Source of the DNA: Chryseobacterium sp. HSC-36S06
GTDB taxonomy: Bacteria > Bacteroidota > Bacteroidia > Flavobacteriales > Weeksellaceae
Assembly (NCBI RefSeq): GCF_024171485.1
Contig: NZ_JALJZX010000004.1
Coordinates: 151,078 to 215,077 of the forward strand
DNA: 64,000 nt
Direction of reading: 5' to 3'
In this document: in pieces, positions 52,828 to 61,699 of the stretch
How the letters are laid out: the number at the start of each line of letters is the position of its first letter
Position numbering within the stretch: position 1 is the stretch's first letter
Notes under the pieces: model-generated
Seen by the model: the letters and a program-made list of their open reading frames with translations, nothing else
The model's database searches: none
Told to the model about the DNA's origin: nothing
Translations under genes and position numbers: made by a program

Positions 52828-53721
52828 GTGTTACAAAAATCCGCTCTTTTCAGGTTGCATCTCATTGTTTTTCTATGGGGATTTACTGCAATTTTAGGAA
52901 AACTCATTCACGTAAACGCTCAGATTCTGGTCTTTTACCGAATGCTTTTTGCAGCATTTTTCCTGTTCCTTTTCATTCGTATTATAAGACGAGAAAGTTT
53001 AAAGGTGTCACGGAAACTCTTGATACAGCTTTCGGTGATTGGCGGTTTTATGGCTTTCCACTGGTTGTTTTTCTTCTATTCGATTAAAGTTTCCAATGTA
53101 TCTATCGCGCTGAGCTGCCTTTCGCTTTCAACGCTTTTCGCCGCAATTTTAGAACCCATAATCTTTAAGAGGAAAATCGATATTTCGGAGGTCATCATGG
53201 GAATCGTGATCGTGATTTGTATGGGAATGATTTTCAAAACCGAATTCCATTACAAAGAAGGAATTTTCTTTGGAATCCTCACTGCCCTTTTCGGAACCAT
53301 ATTTTCGGTTTTCAATGGAAAAATCTACGGAAAAACGAGTTCAGGAAATATCATCTTCTACGAAATATTTGCAGGATTTCTTATTTTAAGTGTGTTTTAT
53401 CTCGTTACCGGACAAATTACCCAGCTTAATGAAATAAGTTACCGGGATTTATCGTTAATCTTATTATTGGCAAGTGTTTTCACCGCTTTCCCAATGTTGG
53501 AATCGATAAAACTCATGAAATACATCTCACCGTTCACTTTAATACTAACCATTAATTTGGAACCGGTTTACGGGATTATCCTCGCTTTTTTTATCTTTGG
53601 TGAATCGGAGCAGATGAGCCCTGTATTTTATATCGCCTCATTAATCATGATTTTAGCCATTGTTGCCAATGGAATAATTAAAGCCCGCAAAACGGCAGAC
53701 ACAAAAAAAGTAGAAATTTGA
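52828..53721 (+). CDS. EamA/DMT family transporter
   Basis: A 297-residue protein with ten hydrophobic helices in two EamA repeats (about 5-140 and 147-285). The first repeat opens LIVFLWGFTAILGKLIHV, and the second GILTALFGTIFSVFNGKIYG. The substrate is unknown. The start is GTG at 52828; the frame is closed by a stop three codons before it and no ATG lies near. The TGATG junction with the next gene (one-base overlap) indicates translational coupling with the PorV2-like gene. A -7 box TAGCTTTG lies at 52796-52803. Confidence 0.88.
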   Translation: MLQKSALFRLHLIVFLWGFTAILGKLIHVNAQILVFYRMLFAAFFLFLFIRIIRRESLKVSRKLLIQLSVIGGFMAFHWLFFFYSIKVSNVSIALSCLSLSTLFAAILEPIIFKRKIDISEVIMGIVIVICMGMIFKTEFHYKEGIFFGILTALFGTIFSVFNGKIYGKTSSGNIIFYEIFAGFLILSVFYLVTGQITQLNEISYRDLSLILLLASVFTAFPMLESIKLMKYISPFTLILTINLEPVYGIILAFFIFGESEQMSPVFYIASLIMILAIVANGIIKARKTADTKKVEI

Positions 53722-54800
53722 TGAAAAAAATATTTTTTGGACTCCTTATTTTTTCAGGATTTTTTTCTGATGCGCAAATCATCAGGAAATACTCTAATGA
53801 ATTTCTAAATATTGGTGCGGGAGCCCGCGGACTTGCGATGGGCGGTGCGGTAATTTCGAATCAGAACGACGTATACTCACCGATGTGGAATCCGGCCGGC
53901 TTAATCGGCATCGACCGGGACTGGCAAGGTGCTGCAATGCACGCTGAATATTTCGAATCTATTGCTAAATATGATTATCTCGCTTTTGCAAAACCTTTAG
54001 ACAATAACGGCGGTGTTTTCGCCATTTCAATCGTTCGCCTTGGTGTCGATAACATTCTTAACACCACACAGTTAATTGATACTGAAGGAAATATCGATTA
54101 CGACAAAATCACCAGTTTTTCTCAATCCGACTATGCAGCTTTGCTTTCCTATGCATTTCGACCTGGAAGTCACAGGATTTCCGTCGGGGTAAATGCAAAA
54201 ATGGTTTACAGAAATGTGGGAAAATTCGCCAGCGGTTATGGGTTTGGTTTTGATCTTGGCGTGCTTTATAATGCTGATAATGGTATAAATTACGGCGCCA
54301 TGCTGCGTGATGCTACCACGACCGTGAATTTCTGGACAGTTAATCAGGACGAACTTTCTGCAGTGGTAAATGGCGAAGAGTTCAATCCCGCACCGAAAGA
54401 CAAAATGGAACTCACAATGCCCAAACTGAATTTGGGAATCAGCAAAAATTTTGAAATTAACCGTGATTTGGAGCTTTTACCAGAAGCCGGAATCAATGTG
54501 GATTTCGCGAAAACTGCGGCATTGATTTCAACCGATTTTGCCAGCATCACGCCTTATGCGGGCGCGGAACTGAAATTTCAGGATATGATTTTCGTAAGAT
54601 TAGGCGTCAACAGATTTCAGAATATTACCGATATCGAAAGTTTAAAACGCAAAGTTTCCTTTCAACCCAGTGCGGGGATCGGCATTAAATACCAAGGTTT
54701 AACCCTCGATTACGCCATTACCAATTCCGGAATCGGTGGCTCTAATTTTTACTCCAACTTTTTCTCCCTGAAATTGGATATGGGAGATTTCAGGAATTAA
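53721..54800 (+). CDS. PorV/PorQ family outer membrane protein (PorV2-like, T9SS-associated)
   Basis: A 359-residue outer-membrane beta-barrel with signal peptide MKKIFFGLLIFSGFFSDAQ. The N-terminal NIGAGARGLAMGGAVISNQN and VYSPMWNPAGLIGIDRDWQG, then SYAFRPGSHRISVGVNAKMVYR and a C-terminal GIGIKYQGLTLDYAITNSG, are the pattern of the PorV/UPF0164 barrel family of FadL-like proteins. This form is shorter than true PorV and matches what is called PorV2 in flavobacteria; a T9SS shuttle or substrate-release role is inferred. It is coupled to the DMT gene by a one-base overlap and followed by an unknown secreted protein 25 bases on. Confidence 0.8.
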   Translation: MKKIFFGLLIFSGFFSDAQIIRKYSNEFLNIGAGARGLAMGGAVISNQNDVYSPMWNPAGLIGIDRDWQGAAMHAEYFESIAKYDYLAFAKPLDNNGGVFAISIVRLGVDNILNTTQLIDTEGNIDYDKITSFSQSDYAALLSYAFRPGSHRISVGVNAKMVYRNVGKFASGYGFGFDLGVLYNADNGINYGAMLRDATTTVNFWTVNQDELSAVVNGEEFNPAPKDKMELTMPKLNLGISKNFEINRDLELLPEAGINVDFAKTAALISTDFASITPYAGAELKFQDMIFVRLGVNRFQNITDIESLKRKVSFQPSAGIGIKYQGLTLDYAITNSGIGGSNFYSNFFSLKLDMGDFRN

Positions 54801-54825
54801 ATTTACCTTTACTCAAATTACTTTT

Positions 54826-55599
54826 ATGAAAAAAGTCCTGCAATTATCGTTTATCATTATTTTTGCTGCCATTTACAGCCAGAATATTTCGAATTACGAA
54901 TATGTTTCTGTCGCAGCCAAAACGGGGAATTTAGAATCCGGAAAATACGGTTTGAGTGGGATTTTAAACTCGAAACTTAAGGCGGGGAAATACGAGATCA
55001 TCAGTGACAGCAGTGAATCCTGGCCTGATGCTGCTAAAAAGAATCCATGCGGTGTGCTGAAAGCAGAAATTGAGGACACCAGCACGTTTCTTAAAAATAA
55101 AATTCAGGTAAACTTTAAAGACTGCAGCGGAAAAACTGTAGCCTCATTTGAAGGAAAGTCAAACATCAAAGAATATGAGCCCGGATTTAAAGATGCTTTA
55201 CATATTGCGTTGAAAACTTTACCTGCTTCAAACTCTGTAAAATTGGCCGTAATTACTGAAACTCCAAAACAGCCCGTGGCAATTGCAACCGAACCTGTAA
55301 AATCCTCATCAAGCGAAACCCAAAACAGCAGCGTAAAAACTGAAAACAAAGCCCAGACTTTCAGTAACGGCACATTAAATTTAAACCGGATTCATATTTC
55401 AGACAATCAGTTTATTTTGGCTAGTCCCAATAATTCCACACCTTATGCGATTTTTAAAGAGTCTACTAAGAAAGAGGTGTACAGAGTTCAGCTACAGGAT
55501 GGTACGCAGACTTTAGGATATCTTGAAAATGGAAATATTATTATTGAGTTTGCCCATAATGATGGCAGTTTCAAAAAAGAAATTTTCACCCAAAAATAA
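54826..55599 (+). CDS. Unknown secreted protein downstream of the PorV2-like gene
   Basis: No family is recognised. The 257 residues start with a signal peptide (KVLQLSFIIIFAAIYSQ). Two parts can be seen: an N-terminal domain (about 20-135) with GLSGILNSKLKAGKYEIISD and KIQVNFKDCSGKTVASFEGK, and after a Ser/Thr/Lys-rich linker (about 145-180) a C-terminal beta-rich domain (185-257) with HISDNQFILASPNNSTPYAIF and a repeat of short strands. The gene is 25 bases behind the PorV2-like gene and may share its transcript. A role in envelope biogenesis is possible but unsupported by sequence. Confidence 0.75.
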   Translation: MKKVLQLSFIIIFAAIYSQNISNYEYVSVAAKTGNLESGKYGLSGILNSKLKAGKYEIISDSSESWPDAAKKNPCGVLKAEIEDTSTFLKNKIQVNFKDCSGKTVASFEGKSNIKEYEPGFKDALHIALKTLPASNSVKLAVITETPKQPVAIATEPVKSSSSETQNSSVKTENKAQTFSNGTLNLNRIHISDNQFILASPNNSTPYAIFKESTKKEVYRVQLQDGTQTLGYLENGNIIIEFAHNDGSFKKEIFTQK

Positions 55600-55604
55600 C
55601 CTCC

Positions 55605-57401
55605 TTACTGATTATCATTAAAATACTCCCAAACTAAGCCGCCACGGTTTTTACCAAGAATTTCCTCTAAAGTTTCTCTTGAAGATTCTTTTACTCTTTT
55701 TACTGATTTCAGTTTAGAAAGTAAAAGTTCGATGGCTTTCTCACCAATCCCCGGTATTTCTTCAAGCTCAGATTTGATGGTTGAATTTTTCCGTCTTGTG
55801 CGGTGATGTTTTACGCCAAATCGGTGAGATTCGTCCCGAACGCGCTGCAAAATTTTCAGCGTTTCCGATTTTTTATCGAGATATAAAGGAATGGAATCTT
55901 CTGGAAAATAAATTTCTTCCAGACGTTTGGCAATACCAATTATCGTAATCTTTCCATATAGCCCCAGAAGTTTCAGGCTTTTCACTGCGGAAGAAAGCTG
56001 GCCTTTTCCGCCATCAATCAGAATAAGCTGCGGCAAAGGTTCGTTTTCGTCTAAAAGTCTTTTGTAACGGCGGTGAATCACCTCTTCCATGGTAGCAAAA
56101 TCATTTGCTCCTTCTACCGTTTTGGGATGAAAAATGCGGTAATCTGCTTTGCTGGGCTTTCCGTTTTTAAAAACGACACATGCGGAAACCGGATTGGTTC
56201 CCTGAATATTGGAATTATCGAAACCTTCGATATGGCGCGGTTCCTCAGGCATCCGCAATAACTTCTGCATTTCTGCCATGATGCGGTTGGTATGTCTTTC
56301 CGGATCTACAATCTGTACCTGTTTCAGCTTTTCGATGCGGTATTCTTTCGCGTTTTTCTCAGAAAGTTCTACAATTCTCTTTTTGTCACCAACCTTCGGT
56401 ACAATCAATTTTACGTTCGGAATTTCGACGGTAAGATGGAATGGTAACAGTATTTCCTTCGAAGTTGAATTGAATTTCTGCCGGATTTCAATCATTGCCT
56501 CCTCAAGCATATCTTCATCGCTTTCTTCGAGAATTTTTTTTATTTCTGTGGTAAAACTCTGTATAATATTTCCGTTTTGAATTTTAAAATAATTGATATA
56601 AGCCGCAGTTTCGTCGCTCGTCATCCCGAAAACATCCACATCATCAATATTCGGGTTCACCACAGTGTGTTTGTGCTGGTAATTTTCCAACAGATCAATT
56701 CGCTCCTTGATGATATGGGCATTCTCAAATTCCAGATTCTCGGCAAATTTCATCATCTGCTTTACCAGATAATCTTTTGCCTGCCGGAAATCGCCTTTAA
56801 TTATTCCTCGTATCGCATCAATTTTCTGATCATAATCATCTTTGCTTTCCAGCATTTCGCACGGACCTTCGCAGTTTTTAATATGATACTCCAGGCACAC
56901 TTTGTATTTTCCTTCTGCAATTTTTGCCGGAGCAAGATTAAGATTGCAGGTTCTGATTTTGTAAATATGTTTAATGGTATCGAGCAAAACTTTAGCTGGA
57001 CGCACTTTGGCGTAAGGTCCATAATACTCTGAACCGTCTTTAATCATGGTTCTGGTTAAAAAAATGCGCGGGAAATTTTCGTTTTTAATACAGATCCAGG
57101 GATACGATTTGTCATCCTTCAGCATTACATTATAGAAAGGCTGGTGCTCTTTAATAAGATTATTCTCGAGCAAAAGTGCATCGTATTCACTGGGAACAAT
57201 GGTCGTTTCGAGCCGATGAATCTTACCGACCATAATTCTGGTTCGGTATCCGGAAAGATTTTTATTGAAGTAAGAGAGAACCCGTTTTTTCAGATGTTTG
57301 GCTTTTCCGACATAGAGCAGCTGTCCGTTTTTATCATAATAACGGTAAACGCCGGGTTCGGATGGCAAAGTTTTCAGCTGAAGTTCTAGGTCGGGATTCA
57401 T
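55605..57401 (-). CDS. uvrC: Excinuclease ABC subunit C
   Basis: UvrC makes both cuts around bulky DNA lesions after UvrA and UvrB load it. The 598 residues are the usual length. The N-terminal GIY-YIG nuclease reads PGVYRYYDKNGQLLYVGKAK (about 15-95), the UVR motif that binds UvrB is near 205-240, the endonuclease V-like domain follows (IEGFDNSNIQGTNPVSACVV and LILIDGGKGQLSSA), and helix-hairpin-helix motifs close the protein (EIPGIGEKAIELLLSKLKSV). A TATTTTTG -7 box lies only five bases before the ATG, so the message may be leaderless. It converges with the preceding plus-strand gene, five bases apart. Confidence 0.97.
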   Translation of the reverse strand: MNPDLELQLKTLPSEPGVYRYYDKNGQLLYVGKAKHLKKRVLSYFNKNLSGYRTRIMVGKIHRLETTIVPSEYDALLLENNLIKEHQPFYNVMLKDDKSYPWICIKNENFPRIFLTRTMIKDGSEYYGPYAKVRPAKVLLDTIKHIYKIRTCNLNLAPAKIAEGKYKVCLEYHIKNCEGPCEMLESKDDYDQKIDAIRGIIKGDFRQAKDYLVKQMMKFAENLEFENAHIIKERIDLLENYQHKHTVVNPNIDDVDVFGMTSDETAAYINYFKIQNGNIIQSFTTEIKKILEESDEDMLEEAMIEIRQKFNSTSKEILLPFHLTVEIPNVKLIVPKVGDKKRIVELSEKNAKEYRIEKLKQVQIVDPERHTNRIMAEMQKLLRMPEEPRHIEGFDNSNIQGTNPVSACVVFKNGKPSKADYRIFHPKTVEGANDFATMEEVIHRRYKRLLDENEPLPQLILIDGGKGQLSSAVKSLKLLGLYGKITIIGIAKRLEEIYFPEDSIPLYLDKKSETLKILQRVRDESHRFGVKHHRTRRKNSTIKSELEEIPGIGEKAIELLLSKLKSVKRVKESSRETLEEILGKNRGGLVWEYFNDNQ

Positions 57402-57599
57402 GTCACAAAAATAGGTAAAAAGTAATAGCTAAAGGTTGTTATGATATGTTTAACAAAAAACCATGAAAATACAAATCATTGTTTTCTGCTATTATTTTAG
57501 CGTGAAAATACTGACAGCCAATCATTTAATAACAATACATTTGGAACAATTTTTTACACCCGGTGTTTCATCGGTTGATAATCAATAAAAACTTTAAAC

Positions 57600-58151
57600 A
57601 TGAAAATGAAAATCACGCTTCTGATGCTTGCATTGGCTCAATCTTACTGTGCGCAACTTTCCGACTGTGGGGAGGCTATCGAAAAAATCGACAATCATCA
57701 ACTTGAAATTAAGGAACTCAGCAGGCAGGTAAATTATTACAAAAACCTGCTGAACTTATCAAAAGCAGTCCGTTCATCCGCTTTTGAGGATGTACAGTAT
57801 ACGATCAATCAGGTAACCGGTTCCAAAAAAGACGGAACTATTCTTGTGCGCTTCACCTACCGAAATCTTAATGATCAGCCTCGTAAAATCCTGCAGTGTG
57901 AAAAAGCAGTCATCGTAGATACACAGGGGAATCAGCACCAAACTAACCAGGTATATCTATCGCCCAATGGCGGTAAAATTTTAGCGAATGATGTACTCAC
58001 AAAAATTCCATATCAGGGTGCAATGGTTTTCAAAAAAAGTACAGCTTATTTTCCGGTAATCAAGGCGCTGCTGGTCTACGCTTATCCTCTAGATAATCTT
58101 ACGAGCCCAAAACCCGTGGTATTTGAAAATATTCCTGTAATCTGGGAATAA
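57600..58151 (+). CDS. Unknown secreted protein
   Basis: No family is recognised. The 183 residues begin with a signal peptide (KITLLMLALAQSYCAQ). A short charged helix (about 25-55: EKIDNHQLEIKELSRQVNYY) suggests a coiled coil. It is followed by an immunoglobulin- or telokin-like beta domain (about 65-183) with ILVRFTYRNLNDQPRKILQCE, EKAVIVDTQGNQHQTNQVYL and TKIPYQGAMVFKK. Such domains bind other proteins or stabilise secreted enzymes. It has no sorting domain. A stem-loop at its end is a terminator for the opposite strand. Confidence 0.72.
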   Translation: MKMKITLLMLALAQSYCAQLSDCGEAIEKIDNHQLEIKELSRQVNYYKNLLNLSKAVRSSAFEDVQYTINQVTGSKKDGTILVRFTYRNLNDQPRKILQCEKAVIVDTQGNQHQTNQVYLSPNGGKILANDVLTKIPYQGAMVFKKSTAYFPVIKALLVYAYPLDNLTSPKPVVFENIPVIWE

Positions 58152-58152
58152 A

Positions 58153-58183
58153 AAAATCAGCCTGTCAAAAGACAAGCTGACGT
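58153..58183 (-). terminator. Terminator of the NMO-like gene
   Basis: Minus strand: TCAGCTTGTC, loop TTTT, GACAGGCTGA then TTTTTTT. It is placed about 20 bases past the stop of the 58203-60017 gene. Confidence 0.8.
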
Positions 58184-58202
58184 TAATAATATCAGGTAAT
58201 TT

Positions 58203-60017
58203 TTATTTCGTCTGATTTTCGGGAATTACAAGACCTGTGATTTTACTTTTGTAATCCGCTAATTGAGTTTGAATCGTCTTTACATTATTTCTGAAGAACG
58301 GGGTTTCCGAAAACAATTGCTCATAATATTCTACACCTTCAGTCAGATTGGTTTTAAAGGTTTTCCACTTTTTTACCTGTGCATTGGTGAAATTTTCTGA
58401 GAAATCTTCAATTTCATTTTTTAGGTATTCGACGTACATTTTCAGTTCGTTCACGAAGAGATTCGGTCGATCGTTCTCAGGCATTACATTTTTCTCACCG
58501 TAAATATGCTGTACCATATCTGCCAGCGAAACTTCTTTGTCAAAATAAGCGAGATTTGGGCCCGGACAAACCACTACGCCCTGTTTTTCCCCTTTGACCG
58601 GAAGTTCATTTTCAAGATAAGATGAGTTCACCAAACCTACGCAAAGACATGATTTTTCAGTAATTTTAGCCTTTGCTCTATCGTATTCGCGATCGCTGAT
58701 CTCATTTTTCTGGAGTTCGAGATCGTTCAGTTTAATAGTTTGATACTTTCGGGATGCGGTACAGATTCCCTGAGGCGAAAATTCTTTGCTCAGTGCCAAA
58801 AACTTTTTAGGGCATGAACTTCCGGCTTTGTTCTGAAGCACTTTCTGTTGTTTCAGAAATTCATTGGTTGTTCCTTTAACGGTATTGAAAGGAATCCCAA
58901 GCGGTGAAATATTGCTGAGATAAAAATCTTCTTCTTTAGATTTCGATAATAACTGACGCGTTTCTTTGTCTACAGAAGTTGCTTCCGGGACGAGTAAAAA
59001 CGGTGAACCCCAGCCGACACTGTCAAGCTGATAATTTTCGAGTAAAAATTCATGCTCTTCAGCTGTTCCTACGCCGCCCTGCACCGTAATCTTCATTTCC
59101 AGCGGTTCCGGCGGACAATGCAACTCTTTTTGCGTTAAAGCTTTTACCATCAAATCGTGTGCGGAAGCGATGAGCTCCTTTTTCTTTTGCTTAAATTCTT
59201 CCATGATCGGTCCCAGGAGTAATCCGTCGGTTGCAAAGGCGTGGCCACCACAGTTTAATCCCGATTCAACACGGTATTCCGAAACCCAAAGTCCTTTTTT
59301 AGCCAGAAAATTCCCCTGAATCATCGCAGAACGGAAGTCGCTTACTTTAAGAATAATTTTCTTTTTCAGTTCTCCCTTTTCATTTGGAAAAAAATCAGGA
59401 AACGACTCGAAATAACTGTAAAGTCGTGGATTCATGCCTGCAGAAAGTACCACAGATGAAGAAAGTTTGCTGTTCGCAAAACCGCGCAGCGATACGTGCG
59501 CATCATTATAAATTACAGGTAATTGAATGTTTTTATGAAAATTATCCTTGTCAACTTTGGTCATGATGTTCACATCAATGCTTCCTGGAGAAAGATGGAT
59601 GTCTAAGAATTTTCTGACGGTTTCTGCGAAATTATCTTTCTGCCCGGCAAGATTTTTCAGACCGTTTTTTACATCAGATTTACTAGGCAGCATCGAAATA
59701 TACTGGTTCAGTGCTTCTTTACTTTTACTCAGTTCCTGCTTTAAATTTTCGAATTTTAAATTCACCACATCATCCACCATATCGAGGTACGCCGTAATTC
59801 TTTTTGCACGGTAATCTTCGATTTTACTGGTAATTTCGGTATAAGTGAAATTATTCTTTTGGTGATACAGGCGGTTCATTCTTTCAATAATTTCGTCGTC
59901 GATGATTGAAATTACTGAGGAAATCCCGTATTGAGCCACTTTTATCGGACTGTCGATGGTATAGGCAAGGCCCATCACTGGGATGTGAAAATTGTGGACA
60001 GGTGTCTTTTCTTTCAT
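58203..60017 (-). CDS. Large nitronate-monooxygenase-like TIM-barrel protein, function unknown
   Basis: A 604-residue cytoplasmic protein. Three scattered blocks recall the nitronate monooxygenase / FabK flavin TIM barrel: HIPVMGLAYTIDSPIKVAQYGISSVISI near the start (FMN-binding barrel start), ESGLNCGGHAFATDGLLLG where NMOs have the GTEAGGH motif, and ITVQGGVGTAEEHEFLLENY followed by SVGWGSPFLL, the usual phosphate-binding loop (all quoted in part). A long insertion of helices (about 40-190) splits the barrel, and the C-terminal third adds Cys-rich elements (GSSCPKKF, GICTAS, SCLCVGL, VVCPGPN) that may bind an iron-sulfur cluster. Function is unknown. It diverges from hutH. Confidence 0.55.
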   Translation of the reverse strand: MKEKTPVHNFHIPVMGLAYTIDSPIKVAQYGISSVISIIDDEIIERMNRLYHQKNNFTYTEITSKIEDYRAKRITAYLDMVDDVVNLKFENLKQELSKSKEALNQYISMLPSKSDVKNGLKNLAGQKDNFAETVRKFLDIHLSPGSIDVNIMTKVDKDNFHKNIQLPVIYNDAHVSLRGFANSKLSSSVVLSAGMNPRLYSYFESFPDFFPNEKGELKKKIILKVSDFRSAMIQGNFLAKKGLWVSEYRVESGLNCGGHAFATDGLLLGPIMEEFKQKKKELIASAHDLMVKALTQKELHCPPEPLEMKITVQGGVGTAEEHEFLLENYQLDSVGWGSPFLLVPEATSVDKETRQLLSKSKEEDFYLSNISPLGIPFNTVKGTTNEFLKQQKVLQNKAGSSCPKKFLALSKEFSPQGICTASRKYQTIKLNDLELQKNEISDREYDRAKAKITEKSCLCVGLVNSSYLENELPVKGEKQGVVVCPGPNLAYFDKEVSLADMVQHIYGEKNVMPENDRPNLFVNELKMYVEYLKNEIEDFSENFTNAQVKKWKTFKTNLTEGVEYYEQLFSETPFFRNNVKTIQTQLADYKSKITGLVIPENQTK

Positions 60018-60204
60018 ATATATTGAGGTATTGATGATATTATAATTTAGAAAACCATCAAAATTAGATTATTATTATTGATTATGCATTGAATAACATA
60101 TTTAAAATGAATTTTTGACGCATGACTTTTGTCAGTACTGAAATAAAATGGTGCTTGTTTTCCTAAACTCTTAAAAAAGTGTAATTTTAGACAAATTCTT
60201 ATCA

Positions 60205-61695
60205 ATGAAAATTTATGGCATAGACCACCTTACCATTACCGATGTAATAACAATCCTGAATAACCCATCAAAAGCAAAACTTAATAAGGAAGCAAAACAG
60301 AAGATTCTTAAATCCCAGCAAAATGTACAGCAGATTGTAGAATCCGACCGTACCGTTTACGGAATCAACACAGGTTTCGGCCCACTTTGCGATGTCAAGA
60401 TTTCTGAGGAAGAAACTGCACAGCTACAATACAACCTTATTATTTCCCATGCCGTAGGCGTCGGAAAACCCATTGCCAAAGATTTGTCGAAAGTAATGAT
60501 GGTTGCGAAAATTCATGCTTTGTCAAAAGGATTTTCGGGCGTATCTCTGGAAGTTATTGAAAGGCTGATTCTGATGTTGGAAAAAGATATTATTCCTGTC
60601 GTTCCGGAACAGGGATCTGTAGGCGCTTCCGGAGATTTGGCTCCATTGGCCCATTTGGTTCTGCCGCTTTTAGGTCTCGGAAAAGTATGGGAAAATGATG
60701 TAACAGTAGAAACTTCCGCAGTGCTTGAGAAACATGGTTTGCAACCGCTCATCTTGGGGCCGAAAGAAGGCTTGGGATTAATCAACGGAACGCAGTTCAT
60801 TCTTGCTCACGCAATTTTGGGACTTTACAAATTTGAATATCTTTTAAATCTTGCGGACTTAACTGCGGCACTATCTCTGGAGGCGTACCGCGGCTCCTCA
60901 AGCCCGTTCAAGAAAGAATTACATGAAATCCGTCCGTTCGAAGGAAGTAAAAAAGTAGCGGCGAGAATGCTGAAGTTTCTTGAGAATTCGGAAAATCTTA
61001 AGGAACACGAATTCTGTGACCGTGTTCAGGATCCGTATTCGATGCGTTGCGTTCCTCAGGTACATGGTGCAAGCAGAAATGCCTTTGAACATCTTAAAAA
61101 TTTAGCGGAAACTGAACTCAATTCAGTAACAGACAATCCGATTGTACTAAGTGCCGAAGAATCCATTTCAGGAGGTAATTTCCATGGACAATTATTAGCC
61201 TTACCATTAGATTACTGTACTTTGGCGGCTGCGGAATTGGGCAATATTTCGGACCGGAGAAGTTATCTTTTACTGGAAGGAAAATTTGGCTTGCCAAGAC
61301 TTTTAACGGAGAGTTCGGGTTTAAACTCCGGCTTTATGATTCCGCAATATACTTCTGCAGCATTAGTTACCGAAAACAAAACTTTATGTTTCCCGGCGTC
61401 AGCGGATTCAATTCCTACGAGTTTAGGGCAGGAAGATCATGTGTCGATGGGAAGTATATCAGGCCGCAAATTTAACCAGGTTTTAGGAAATTTAGAAAAT
61501 ATTCTAGCGGTTGAACTCATGTTCGGAGCTCAGGGGTTAGAATTCCGAAGGCCTGCAAAATGTTCCAAATATGTAGAAAAGGCTTATGCTCTCATCCGCA
61601 CAAAAGTAGCGAAATTAGAAGATGACAGGTTGATTGGAGAGGACATATTAGCGATAGCTGAATTAATTAGAAATAGAAAATTTGAAGTAAATTAA
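60205..61695 (+). CDS. hutH: Histidine ammonia-lyase
   Basis: HutH removes ammonia from histidine to give urocanate, the first step of histidine breakdown. The 496 residues fit the family. The MIO prosthetic group would form from Ala141-Ser142-Gly143 in GSVGASGDLAPLAH. Further signatures are VYGINTGFGPLCDVK, RVQDPYSMRCVPQVHGASRN and SADSIPTSLGQEDHVSMGS. None of the later hut genes (hutU, hutI) is adjacent, so histidine use here must depend on genes elsewhere. It is followed after four bases by the T9SS type B gene. Confidence 0.96.
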   Translation: MKIYGIDHLTITDVITILNNPSKAKLNKEAKQKILKSQQNVQQIVESDRTVYGINTGFGPLCDVKISEEETAQLQYNLIISHAVGVGKPIAKDLSKVMMVAKIHALSKGFSGVSLEVIERLILMLEKDIIPVVPEQGSVGASGDLAPLAHLVLPLLGLGKVWENDVTVETSAVLEKHGLQPLILGPKEGLGLINGTQFILAHAILGLYKFEYLLNLADLTAALSLEAYRGSSSPFKKELHEIRPFEGSKKVAARMLKFLENSENLKEHEFCDRVQDPYSMRCVPQVHGASRNAFEHLKNLAETELNSVTDNPIVLSAEESISGGNFHGQLLALPLDYCTLAAAELGNISDRRSYLLLEGKFGLPRLLTESSGLNSGFMIPQYTSAALVTENKTLCFPASADSIPTSLGQEDHVSMGSISGRKFNQVLGNLENILAVELMFGAQGLEFRRPAKCSKYVEKAYALIRTKVAKLEDDRLIGEDILAIAELIRNRKFEVN

Positions 61696-61699
61696 TTTT

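Noticed and set aside
56577..57032. Plus-strand frame of 151 codons inside uvrC
   Set aside because: Antisense shadow of uvrC, whose domain order is complete.
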